Shown here: piece after piece, positions 53,710-61,616 of the stretch
Position numbering within the stretch: position 1 is the first letter of the stretch
Layout: every line of letters begins with the position of its first letter
Origin: an uncultured Collinsella sp.
GTDB taxonomy: Bacteria; Actinomycetota; Coriobacteriia; Coriobacteriales; Coriobacteriaceae
Reading direction: 5' to 3'
Assembly: GCA_937950325.1 (NCBI GenBank)
Contig: CALFDJ010000019.1
Location: 32,042 to 96,041, forward strand
Length of the DNA stretch: 64,000 nt
Program-made: the position numbers and the translations under genes
Notes under the pieces: model-generated
Told to the model about the DNA's origin: nothing
Databases searched by the model: none
Seen by the model: only the letters and a program-made list of their open reading frames with translations

Positions 53710-54813
53710 ATGGCGACGATGAACGAAAAAGATTACTACGAGATTCTGGGTGTCTCCAAGGACGCCACCTCACGTGATATTCAAAAGGCCTTTCAGCAAA
53801 AGGCCCGCAAGCTCCATCCGGACGTCAACAAAGAGCCGGATGCCGAGGAAAAGTTTAAAGAGGTTTCCGAGGCCTACGCCGTGCTTTCGGACGAGCAGAA
53901 GCGTTCGCGCTACGACGCCATGCGTTCGGGCAACCCCTTCGCCGGCGCTCCTACGGCTTCGCCCTATGGCGGCGGCTACGCCGGCAGCGCGGGCTATGGC
54001 AATCCCTTTGAGGGCGGTTTTCCCTTTGGTGGCGCCTGGGGCCAGCCGCGTCGCGGGCAGGCTGCCTACAATCCCGAGAACGGCGCCAACGTGGTCGTCG
54101 ATATCAAACTCGACGCCAAGGAGGCCAAGGGCGGTGCCCGCAAGACCGTCCGCTACACGCGCTTCGATACCTGTAACAACTGCGGCGGTTCGGGCTCCGT
54201 TTCGTCTGAGCATGCCCATACCTGCCCGAGCTGCGGTGGCCGCGGCCACATCGACGTCGACCTGTCCTTCCTGTTTGGTGCGGGCACGTTCCAGTCGGTC
54301 TGCCCCGAGTGCGGCGGTTCCGGTAAGGTCGTGGCCGACCCCTGCCCTGATTGCGGCGGCAGCGGTCGTACTCGCGTAACCTCCGAGCAGACGATTGAGT
54401 TTCCTGCCGGCACGCACGATGGCGACGAGGTCCGCATTGGCGGCATGGGTCATGCTGGCACCAACGGTGCCGCGGGCGGCGATCTGGTCGGCCGCGCCCA
54501 TGTTGAGGCCGAGCGCTTGGAAGGCAAAGCTCGTACCGGTTTTTACCTGATGGGCATCGTGGCGCCGTTTTTGGTACTCTCGGCCATCTCGGGCGTGTTC
54601 TCGGCCTTTGCCGTGATGTGCTTTATTCCGTTTGCCATGGGCCTGTTCATGGTGCTTTCGGACGGCGTGCTTCATCGCAGCCTGCTGTGGTGGAAGCGCG
54701 GCGCGATGCAGTTTGCCAACGGTTTTGCCAACGGCTTCATGTTCGCGCTCGTGTCGGTTTGGTTCGCGAGCTGCTCGCAACGGGCCATGCTTTCGCCGTA
54801 CCAAATGCAATAA
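53710..54813 (+). CDS. Membrane-anchored DnaJ-like protein with zinc-finger domain
   Basis: 367 residues. J domain (about residues 5-70) with the HPD motif in ARKLHPDVN; Gly/Phe-rich linker (about 75-115); four CxxCxGxG zinc repeats (CNNCGGSG, CPSCGGRG, CPECGGSG, CPDCGGSG; about 155-220); then part of a DnaJ C-terminal barrel (IEFPAGTHDGDEVRIGGMG). From about residue 275 the expected second barrel and dimer domain are replaced by three predicted membrane helices (FYLMGIVAPFLVL..., ...MCFIPFAMGLFMVL, ...GFMFALVSVWFAS). It would recruit DnaK to the membrane. Immediately upstream of a canonical dnaJ. Confidence 0.88.
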   Translation: MATMNEKDYYEILGVSKDATSRDIQKAFQQKARKLHPDVNKEPDAEEKFKEVSEAYAVLSDEQKRSRYDAMRSGNPFAGAPTASPYGGGYAGSAGYGNPFEGGFPFGGAWGQPRRGQAAYNPENGANVVVDIKLDAKEAKGGARKTVRYTRFDTCNNCGGSGSVSSEHAHTCPSCGGRGHIDVDLSFLFGAGTFQSVCPECGGSGKVVADPCPDCGGSGRTRVTSEQTIEFPAGTHDGDEVRIGGMGHAGTNGAAGGDLVGRAHVEAERLEGKARTGFYLMGIVAPFLVLSAISGVFSAFAVMCFIPFAMGLFMVLSDGVLHRSLLWWKRGAMQFANGFANGFMFALVSVWFASCSQRAMLSPYQMQ

Positions 54814-54894
54814 CATCAAACCCTCTGTTTGCGGTCGGCCCTGCTTGGGTATAGGACGCACTGTGACAATAATGAAAGTCGGAAGGATTCGGTT

Positions 54895-56043
54895 GTGTCG
54901 GAAAATAGGGATTACTACGAGGTGCTTGGCGTCGACAGGGATGCCGACGCGCGGACGATTAAGCGTGCGTTTCTAAAGAAGGCCCGTACCGTACATCCGG
55001 ATGTTTCGGACGACCCCGAGGCCGAGGCCAAGTTCAAGGAGCTCAACGAGGCCTATTCCGTTCTTTCCGATGAGCAGAAGCGTGCTAACTACGACCGTTA
55101 CGGCACTGCCGACGGCCCTGGTGGTTCGGGCTACGTCGATATCAACGATATCTTTGGTGGCATGGGCATGGACGACTTGTTCTCGTCGTTCTTTGGCGGC
55201 GGTGCCGGCGGTGGCGCCCGCAGCCGTCGTGAGCGTCGTCGCGGACGAGACATGGCCATCTCGCTTTCGGTGACGCTCGAGGAGGCGGCGCTCGGCTGCA
55301 AAAAGACAATCAGCTATGACCGCCTTGCTCCTTGCGAGGACTGCAATGGCACCGGTAGGGCAGAGGGCGCACAGGAAAAGCAGTGTGGCCGCTGCCACGG
55401 TACGGGCTACGTCACGACGGTTCAGCGATCGTTTTTGGGCCAGGTTCAGTCTTCCTCGCCTTGCCCCGACTGCCATGGCGAGGGCACGGTTATCGACCAT
55501 CCCTGCGAGACCTGCGACGGTCAAGGCCGCACGCCTTCGCACGAAAAGATCGACATCGATATTCCCGCCGGCGTTTCGACCGGTCGCCAGCTGCGCGTGA
55601 GCGGCTTTGGCGAGGCCGGCCTTCGCGGCGAGCCTTCGGGCGACCTGATTGTCAACGTGCGCGTTTCCGACCATGAGCGCTTTAAGCGCAACGGGGACGA
55701 CCTGTACCTGGTGAGCGATATCTCGATTGCGCAGGCCGCACTCGGCTGCGAGATCGAGGTCGAGGGCATTATGCCCGACGAGGTCGTTAAGGTGACGGTT
55801 CCCGCCGGCGCCCAGTACGGCGACACCGTGAGCGTCAATAATTACGGCATGCCGCGCATTGGCGGTGGCGGTTCGCGTGGCCGCCTGATCGTGCAACTGC
55901 GCGTGGTAGTTCCCACCAATCTTTCCAATAAGCAGCGCGAGCTGCTCCGTGCTTTTGCCGATGAGATGGGCGATGACGTCGCTTCCGGTAAGAAGTCGGT
56001 GACCGACCGTATCAAGAGTGCCCTCGACGATATCCTCGATTAA
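54895..56043 (+). CDS. dnaJ: Chaperone protein DnaJ
   Basis: 382 residues, canonical type I co-chaperone. J domain with HPD (RTVHPDVSD), Gly-rich linker, four zinc repeats (CEDCNGTG, CGRCHGTG, CPDCHGEG, CETCDGQG) and complete C-terminal substrate-binding domains ending in KQRELLRAFADEMGDD. GTG 54895 follows GGAAGGATT; codons before it have no DnaJ similarity. No CIRCE-like operator was seen upstream. Confidence 0.95.
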   Translation: MSENRDYYEVLGVDRDADARTIKRAFLKKARTVHPDVSDDPEAEAKFKELNEAYSVLSDEQKRANYDRYGTADGPGGSGYVDINDIFGGMGMDDLFSSFFGGGAGGGARSRRERRRGRDMAISLSVTLEEAALGCKKTISYDRLAPCEDCNGTGRAEGAQEKQCGRCHGTGYVTTVQRSFLGQVQSSSPCPDCHGEGTVIDHPCETCDGQGRTPSHEKIDIDIPAGVSTGRQLRVSGFGEAGLRGEPSGDLIVNVRVSDHERFKRNGDDLYLVSDISIAQAALGCEIEVEGIMPDEVVKVTVPAGAQYGDTVSVNNYGMPRIGGGGSRGRLIVQLRVVVPTNLSNKQRELLRAFADEMGDDVASGKKSVTDRIKSALDDILD

Positions 56044-56052
56044 GGAGCCCGC

Positions 56053-57345
56053 GTGCTCGCACCCCATATTTCCGTCGTCAACCTCGGCTGCCGTGTCAAC
56101 CGGGTTGAGTCTGACCGTATCACTGCCGATCTTATGCGCTTGGGCTTTGCTATTGTGGAGCCCCAGGATGCCGATCTGATCGTCATTAACACTTGTGCCG
56201 TTACGGGCGAGGCCGAGGCCAAGACCCGTAAGGCCGTCCGTCATGCGCTGGCCCATCCAAACGAGCCCTATGTGGTCGTGACCGGATGCGTGGTCAATTT
56301 GCATCCCGAGGAGCTGTCGGAGCTTTCGGATCGCGTGATTGCCGAGCCGTCCAAGATAGATGTCGCCGAACGTGTATGCGAGGTGCTGGGTGTTGAGTCC
56401 GATAGCGTTCCCGCCTGCAGCGATGGCGAGGTGGTCGATGCGCTCGGTCGCTCTCGCCTGGGCGTGAAGATTCAGGATGGCTGCAACCATCGCTGCACCT
56501 ATTGCATTGTGTGGAAGGCGCGCGGCCCCGAGCGCTCCGTGCCCGTCGAGTCCGTGCTCGAGCAAGTTCGCGAGGCCCAGGAGGCCGGCGTGCCCGAGGT
56601 GGTGCTGACCGGTGTGAACCTGGGTGCCTACGATGGCAAGAGCGCGACCGACGAGCACGTCGAAATCGATGAGCTGCTCGTGGCCATCATGGAGCGCACG
56701 TCTATTCCGCATGTGCGCATTTCCTCGGTCGAGCCCATGGATATCTCCGAGCGCCTTCTTAAGGTTATGGCGCGCTACCCGCAGCGTATCGCCCCGTTTT
56801 TGCACCTGCCCGTGCAGTCCGGCTGCACGGCGACCCTGCATCGCATGGGCCGTCCCTATAGCGCCGAAGCCTTTGAGGACACGGTGCGTATGATTCGCGC
56901 CAACTTGCCCCAGGCGTCCCTTTCGTGCGATGTCATCGTCGGTTTTCCTGGTGAGACGGACGAGGAGTTCGAGGAGTCGCTGGCGCTGTGCCGCCGTGTG
57001 GGTTTCTCGCGTATGCACGTGTTTCGCTACAGCAAGCGTCCCGGTACCCTTGCTGCCGACATGCCCGACCAGGTGCCACCCGAGGTTATGGCCGAGCGCA
57101 GCCGCCGTATGCGGGCCGCCGCACAGGAGCTCGCTATTGCCGACGCTCGTCGTCGCGTGGGCACGGTCGAGCGTGCCGTGCTCGAGTATGGTGACAACCT
57201 GACGCTCGGCTCGTTCCATCATGCCCGTCTTGACGATACCTGTGGACTTACAGCCCCGTGCCTGCTCGATGTTGCTATCATCGGAGTCGATGATTCCGGC
57301 TTGGTCCATGCACGCAGGGAGGTTCATGGAAGCCTCGAAGATTAG
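56053..57345 (+). CDS. mtaB: tRNA threonylcarbamoyladenosine methylthiotransferase MtaB
   Basis: Adds a methylthio group to t6A37 of tRNA. 430 residues with two iron-sulfur sites: N-terminal cluster Cys in VVNLGCRVNRVES, INTCAVTGEAE and VTGCVV, and the radical SAM motif DGCNHRCTYCIVWKARGPERS. FLHLPVQSGCTATLHRMGRPY is the family signature. GTG 56053, 9 nt after dnaJ. Confidence 0.93.
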   Translation: MLAPHISVVNLGCRVNRVESDRITADLMRLGFAIVEPQDADLIVINTCAVTGEAEAKTRKAVRHALAHPNEPYVVVTGCVVNLHPEELSELSDRVIAEPSKIDVAERVCEVLGVESDSVPACSDGEVVDALGRSRLGVKIQDGCNHRCTYCIVWKARGPERSVPVESVLEQVREAQEAGVPEVVLTGVNLGAYDGKSATDEHVEIDELLVAIMERTSIPHVRISSVEPMDISERLLKVMARYPQRIAPFLHLPVQSGCTATLHRMGRPYSAEAFEDTVRMIRANLPQASLSCDVIVGFPGETDEEFEESLALCRRVGFSRMHVFRYSKRPGTLAADMPDQVPPEVMAERSRRMRAAAQELAIADARRRVGTVERAVLEYGDNLTLGSFHHARLDDTCGLTAPCLLDVAIIGVDDSGLVHARREVHGSLED

Positions 57346-58312
57346 ACTTACCGTTCCCGAGGGAATTGATCCCTCGTGCGTTTTGGGCGCCGGCGACGGC
57401 GTCCTTCGCGTGCTCGAGAGCTTGGTTCGCGCTCACGTGGTCGCCCGTGGCGATAGCATCGCCGTGAGCGGCGACCCGGACGAGGTCGAACTCGTGGCGC
57501 GCTTTTTCGAGCACGCTTTTCGCGAGGCGGCCGCCGGGCGCACGCTGTCTGCCGACGATGTCTCTCGCTGCCTGGCCGTCCTGCGCGACGGTGAGCACGA
57601 GGCTACGTCGCTTCGCGATGACGTGCTGCTTTCGTATCGCGGCCGCGTCATTCGTCCCAAGACGCTCGGGCAAAAGCGCTACGTGGATGCCATTCGCTCG
57701 CATACCATCACCTTTGGCTTGGGTCCTGCCGGTACCGGTAAGACCTATCTGGCCATGGCGCTCGCCGTTGCCGCGCTCAAGCGTCACGAGGTGGGCCGTT
57801 TGATCTTGACGCGTCCGGTTGTCGAGGCGGGGGAGAATCTGGGCTTTTTGCCCGGTACCCTTGAGGAAAAGATCGACCCCTACATGCGTCCGCTCTACGA
57901 CGCCCTTTTTGACATGATGGATCGCGAGCGCACCGATGAGCTTATGGAGCGTGGCGTGATCGAGATCGCCCCGCTTGCCTACATGCGCGGCCGCACACTG
58001 AGTGATGCCTTCGTGGTGCTCGACGAGGCGCAAAATACCACGCCCGAGCAGATGAAGATGTTCCTGACACGCCTTGGGTTCAACTCCAAGTTCGTGATTA
58101 CCGGCGACCTGAGCCAGCGCGACCTGGTGGGTCGTCGTGGCGGTCTTGCTGACGTTGAGCAGATTTTGGGCCGTGTCGACGATGTCGCATTTTCTCACCT
58201 CGAGCGTGCCGACGTGGTGCGCCATGCCCTGGTGGGTCGTATCGTCGAGGCATATGAAGCTTATGATGACGTGCGCGAGCAGCGCCCGCGCGACCGAAAG
58301 GAGTCCCGTTGA
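57326..58312 (+). CDS. phoH: PhoH family ATPase
   Basis: 328 residues; Walker A in GLGPAGTGKTYLAMALAV near residue 132 and FVVLDEAQNTTPEQMKMFLTRLG with Walker B. PhoH proteins are linked to RNA metabolism and partner with YbeY, encoded next. Start ATG 57326 overlaps the last 20 nt of mtaB. Confidence 0.92.
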   Translation: MEASKIRLTVPEGIDPSCVLGAGDGVLRVLESLVRAHVVARGDSIAVSGDPDEVELVARFFEHAFREAAAGRTLSADDVSRCLAVLRDGEHEATSLRDDVLLSYRGRVIRPKTLGQKRYVDAIRSHTITFGLGPAGTGKTYLAMALAVAALKRHEVGRLILTRPVVEAGENLGFLPGTLEEKIDPYMRPLYDALFDMMDRERTDELMERGVIEIAPLAYMRGRTLSDAFVVLDEAQNTTPEQMKMFLTRLGFNSKFVITGDLSQRDLVGRRGGLADVEQILGRVDDVAFSHLERADVVRHALVGRIVEAYEAYDDVREQRPRDRKESR

Positions 58313-58818
58313 GTGTATTGATCAGCAACGATGCCGAGCTCGATACGCTGCTCGACGCGCAGGAGGTGGAGCACATCTGCGAGGTCGTGCTTGCCGCCGA
58401 GGGCGTTGAACGTGGAGTCGAGATTTCCCTTTCGTATGTCGACGAGGACGAGATGCACGAGCTCAACCACGAGTGGCGCGGTATCGACCGCACCACCGAT
58501 GTGCTTTCGTTTGAGTGCGATTCGGCCTTCGACGATGACATTCCCGCCGATGAGACGCTCGAGCTCGGCGATATTATCTTGGCCCCGCAGGTTATTGCCC
58601 GTCAGGCCCCCGGTTTTGGCAATAGCCCCGCTGACGAGTGCCGTCTGATGCTCGTACACGGAATGCTGCACCTGCTGGGCTATGACCACATCGAGGACGA
58701 CGAGGCCGAGGTCATGGAGGCCCGCGAGGACGCCATCCTGCGCGATCTGGCGCTCGAGCGCGGCGAGGACCCTAAGCTAGTCCACGTCGGCCCCATCACC
58801 AACCACGCCCACGACTAG
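58309..58818 (+). CDS. ybeY: Endoribonuclease YbeY
   Basis: 169 residues. Zinc endoribonuclease for 16S rRNA 3' maturation. The zinc motif H3 appears as LMLVHGMLHLLGYDHIEDDEAEVM; GIDRTTDVLSFEC precedes it. TTG 58309 overlaps the phoH stop (TTGA) and follows GAAAGGAG. Confidence 0.93.
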   Translation: MSVLISNDAELDTLLDAQEVEHICEVVLAAEGVERGVEISLSYVDEDEMHELNHEWRGIDRTTDVLSFECDSAFDDDIPADETLELGDIILAPQVIARQAPGFGNSPADECRLMLVHGMLHLLGYDHIEDDEAEVMEAREDAILRDLALERGEDPKLVHVGPITNHAHD

Positions 58819-58827
58819 GAGCCGTCT

Positions 58828-59205
58828 ATGATTCCCGGATCGAACAAGGACCATCCGTCCTTCTTAAAGTCGTTTTCCTACGCCATGGAGGGCTTCGTCA
58901 CCGCCGTCAAGACCGAGCGCAACATTAAGGTCATGCTCGTGGCGGGCGTGTGTACCGTCATCGCCGGCTGTATCGTGGGGCTCGACATTGCCGAGTGGGC
59001 CACGATTATCATCTGTTGTGGCCTGGTGATTCACGGCGAGCTGTGCAACACCGCTATGGAGGCTATCGTCGACCTAGCGACCCAGGAGCTCCATCCGCTG
59101 GCCAAGCGTGCGAAGGACATCGCCGCCGCCTCTGTATACGTTCTTTCCATCACCGCCGCGATTGTGGGCGTGCTGGTATTTGCCCGCGCGCTCGGCTTTA
59201 TTTAG
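58828..59205 (+). CDS. dgkA: Diacylglycerol/undecaprenol kinase
   Basis: 125 residues, three membrane helices. Gram-positive homologues phosphorylate undecaprenol, recycling the wall carrier. FSYAMEGFVTAVKTERNIKVM and the signature HGELCNTAMEAIVDLATQELHPLAKRAKD-like segment with the catalytic Glu are visible. Located between ybeY and era as in many Gram-positives. Confidence 0.93.
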   Translation: MIPGSNKDHPSFLKSFSYAMEGFVTAVKTERNIKVMLVAGVCTVIAGCIVGLDIAEWATIIICCGLVIHGELCNTAMEAIVDLATQELHPLAKRAKDIAAASVYVLSITAAIVGVLVFARALGFI

Positions 59206-59217
59206 AAAGGGATTCCC

Positions 59218-60285
59218 ATGTCCGACAATATGCAGCCTACCGATGAAGTTTTGGATGACGAGGTCCTGGATGCGGTGGATACCGAGGAGCTCGAGGATGT
59301 CGAGGAGTTCGACCCGTTTGAGGGCATGAGCGACGAGGAGCTCGACGCCCTGTGCGACGAGGACGACAGCCTCGCGGGCTTTGGTGACGTGGAGCCCGGT
59401 TTCCGCAGCGGTTTTGTGGCCCTGGTCGGTCGTCCCAACGCCGGCAAGTCCACGCTGCTTAATGCCTGCTATGGCAAAAAGGTCGCCATCACCTCGCCGG
59501 TGGCCCAGACGACTCGCCGCCGCATGCGCGCCGTCGTCAACCGTCCCGGCTACCAGCTGGTCTTTGTCGATACTCCGGGTATCCACAAACCCAAGGACGG
59601 CCTGGGGTCCGAGCTCAACAAGAGCGCGCTGTTCGAGCTGAACGATGTTGATGTCGTCGCGTTTTTGATTGATGCCACCAAACCGATCGGCAGGGGAGAC
59701 GCCTGGGTTGCCGAGCGCGTCAGATGCGCCCGTTGCAAGAAGGTCCTGGTGCTCACTAAGGCCGATGAGGCCGACCCCGCACAGGTCATGGAGCAGCTCA
59801 AGGCAGCCCACGAGCTCATGGAATATGACGACGAGATCGTGACGTCGTCGGTCAAGAACTTCAACGTCGATGCCTTTATCGAGACCGTTGCGCACTTTTT
59901 GCCCGAGGGTCCGCGTTGGTTCCCCGAGGATATGGGTACCGACGCTTCCGACGAAACGCTCGTTGCCGAGTTTGTGCGCGAGAAGGTCTTGCGCCGCACC
60001 CGTGATGAGATCCCGCACTCCGTTGGCGTGATCTGCGATGCACTCGAGCAGACCAAGAAGGTACTGCGCGTGCACGCCACCATTTACGTCGAGCGCGAGG
60101 GCCAAAAGGGCATCATCATCGGCAAGGGCGGCGAGATGATCAAGCATATCGGTATCGACGCCCGTCGCGATCTTGAGCGTATCTTTGGCACGCAGGTCTT
60201 TTTGGAGCTGGACGTGAAGGTCAAGGCCGGCTGGCGTGACGACGAGGCCCAGATTCGCCGCTTTGGCTACAACGCCGAGGACTAA
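59218..60285 (+). CDS. era: GTPase Era with acidic N-terminal extension
   Basis: 355 residues. Era binds the 16S rRNA 3' end and aids 30S assembly. GTPase motifs GRPNAGKST (starting at residue 71), DTPGIHKP and TKADEAD, then a KH domain with the GxxG loop in GIIIGKGGEMIKHIG. In most Era proteins G1 starts near residue 15, so about 55 extra residues are present, rich in Asp and Glu (DEVLDDEVLDAVDTEELEDV onward). ATG 59218 follows AGAAAGGG. Confidence 0.94.
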   Translation: MSDNMQPTDEVLDDEVLDAVDTEELEDVEEFDPFEGMSDEELDALCDEDDSLAGFGDVEPGFRSGFVALVGRPNAGKSTLLNACYGKKVAITSPVAQTTRRRMRAVVNRPGYQLVFVDTPGIHKPKDGLGSELNKSALFELNDVDVVAFLIDATKPIGRGDAWVAERVRCARCKKVLVLTKADEADPAQVMEQLKAAHELMEYDDEIVTSSVKNFNVDAFIETVAHFLPEGPRWFPEDMGTDASDETLVAEFVREKVLRRTRDEIPHSVGVICDALEQTKKVLRVHATIYVEREGQKGIIIGKGGEMIKHIGIDARRDLERIFGTQVFLELDVKVKAGWRDDEAQIRRFGYNAED

Positions 60286-60300
60286 GGGCGCGCGGCGCGC

Positions 60301-61050
60301 ATGGCAGGCTCCCGGACATATCGCACGAAGGTACTCGTCCTCGATAAGACGAAGCTCAAAGAGACGGACTTGATCCTGACGATGCTTGACGAGCGGGGTC
60401 GGCAGGTTCGTGCCGTGGCAAAGGGCGCCCGCAAACCCGGTGGACGCCTGGCTGCGCGCTGCGAGCTGTTCTGTACCGTCGATATGCTGCTTGCGCATGG
60501 ACGGTCGCTCGACGTGGTTTCCCAGGCCGAGCTTATGGAGGCGCCGCTCGGCGTTGCGCCCGATTACGAGACGACATGCGCCGCAAGCGCGATCGCCGAG
60601 GTCGCGCGCGTGTGCTCGTTCGAGGACGCCGAGGACCCGTTTACCTTTGCTATCACGCAGCGGGCGCTCACGCTTGTCGGCAGCGGGCTCGACGCGGCAC
60701 ATATGGACCTACTTGTGGCGGCATATGTCTTTAAGCTGCTATCGCACGTTGGCTATCGTCCCGATTTTTCGGCCTGTGTGCTGTGCGGAGACCCCATGCT
60801 GTCGTATTTTTCAGCCCAGGCGGGCGGTCTCATGTGCGGGTCGTGCGCGTCGAGCGTTCCAGGTGCCGAACTGGTGTCGACCGGTGAGACCGCATGGCTG
60901 CGCGCCCTCATGTCCATGACCTTCGATGCGCTCATGGCCGAGCGAATCGACCCGCATACGGCGGCATTCCTGCTCGGGCTTTCGCATGTTTGGGCTGCGA
61001 CGCACACCGATCAGCGCCTCCGCGCGATGGAATTCATGTTGGGTCGGTGA
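60301..61050 (+). CDS. recO: DNA repair protein RecO
   Basis: 249 residues. Recombination mediator that loads RecA with RecR/RecF. N-terminal OB fold (TKVLVLDKTKLKETDLILTM, VAKGARKPGGRL) and a zinc-binding site in CVLCGD and MCGSCAS. ATG 60301 shortly after era, the usual era-recO order. The ribosome site is weak. Confidence 0.92.
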   Translation: MAGSRTYRTKVLVLDKTKLKETDLILTMLDERGRQVRAVAKGARKPGGRLAARCELFCTVDMLLAHGRSLDVVSQAELMEAPLGVAPDYETTCAASAIAEVARVCSFEDAEDPFTFAITQRALTLVGSGLDAAHMDLLVAAYVFKLLSHVGYRPDFSACVLCGDPMLSYFSAQAGGLMCGSCASSVPGAELVSTGETAWLRALMSMTFDALMAERIDPHTAAFLLGLSHVWAATHTDQRLRAMEFMLGR

Positions 61051-61152
61051 TGATGCGCAGGCGCGGGCTGCTTGTGGTAACATACCGACCTGTTGGTACC
61101 TCGACCTTGGTTGTTCGCTCCACCGGCGGCTTCCCAGTCCGAGGCGAATCGA

Positions 61153-61168
61153 GTCGCCCGTGGGCGAC
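61153..61168 (+). other. Hairpin in the rpsO leader
   Basis: GTCGCCC / GGGCGAC stem 20 nt before the S15 start, close to the ribosome site (GAAAGGTG). S15 autoregulates its mRNA through leader structure in several bacteria; whether this one does is an inference. Confidence 0.35.
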
Positions 61169-61188
61169 GCAAAACGAAAGGTGAAACA

Positions 61189-61467
61189 ATGACTGTTTCC
61201 AAAGAGCGCAAGGCGGAGCTGACTGCCCAGTTCGGTAACACCCCGGTCGACACCGGCAACCCCAAGGTTCAGGTCGCCATCCTGTCCGAGCGCATCAAGG
61301 AGCTGACCGAGCACATGAAGTCCCACCAGAAGGACTTCCACACCCGTCGTGGCCTGCTCATGCTCGTCGGCCGTCGTCGTCGTCTTCTCTCCTACATCAA
61401 GAAGAACGACATCGTCGAGTACCGTGAGCTCATCAAGGCTCTGGGCATCCGCGACAACATCCAGTAG
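61189..61467 (+). CDS. rpsO: 30S ribosomal protein S15
   Basis: 92 residues. NTPVDTGNPKVQVAILSERIKELTEHMKSHQKD in shortened form and GLLMLVGRRRRLLSYIKK are S15 signatures. ATG 61189 follows GAAAGGTG; the longer frame to 61093 is leader sequence. Followed by a terminator and pnp, the classic rpsO-pnp order. Confidence 0.96.
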   Translation: MTVSKERKAELTAQFGNTPVDTGNPKVQVAILSERIKELTEHMKSHQKDFHTRRGLLMLVGRRRRLLSYIKKNDIVEYRELIKALGIRDNIQ

Positions 61468-61481
61468 GATTTGTACATGCT

Positions 61482-61515
61482 AAGAGCGTCCTGCGCAGCG
61501 GGGCGCTCTTTTTGT
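61482..61515 (+). terminator. Rho-independent terminator after rpsO
   Basis: AAGAGCGTCC / GGGCGCTCTT (one G-U pair), then TTTTTG. Confidence 0.88.
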
Positions 61516-61616
61516 GTAAGGGCGCGAACAATCACGCTCTGAAGCGTGGCGGGGGCAGGGGGCCCGCGTCACATGAGAAGCCCGCAGGCAAGGGGCCTGT
61601 GGGGTAAAGGAGAACA

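Noticed and set aside
54814..54894. CIRCE (HrcA) operator before dnaJ
   Set aside because: No TTAGCACTC-N9-GAGTGCTAA-like repeat in this gap or before 53710.
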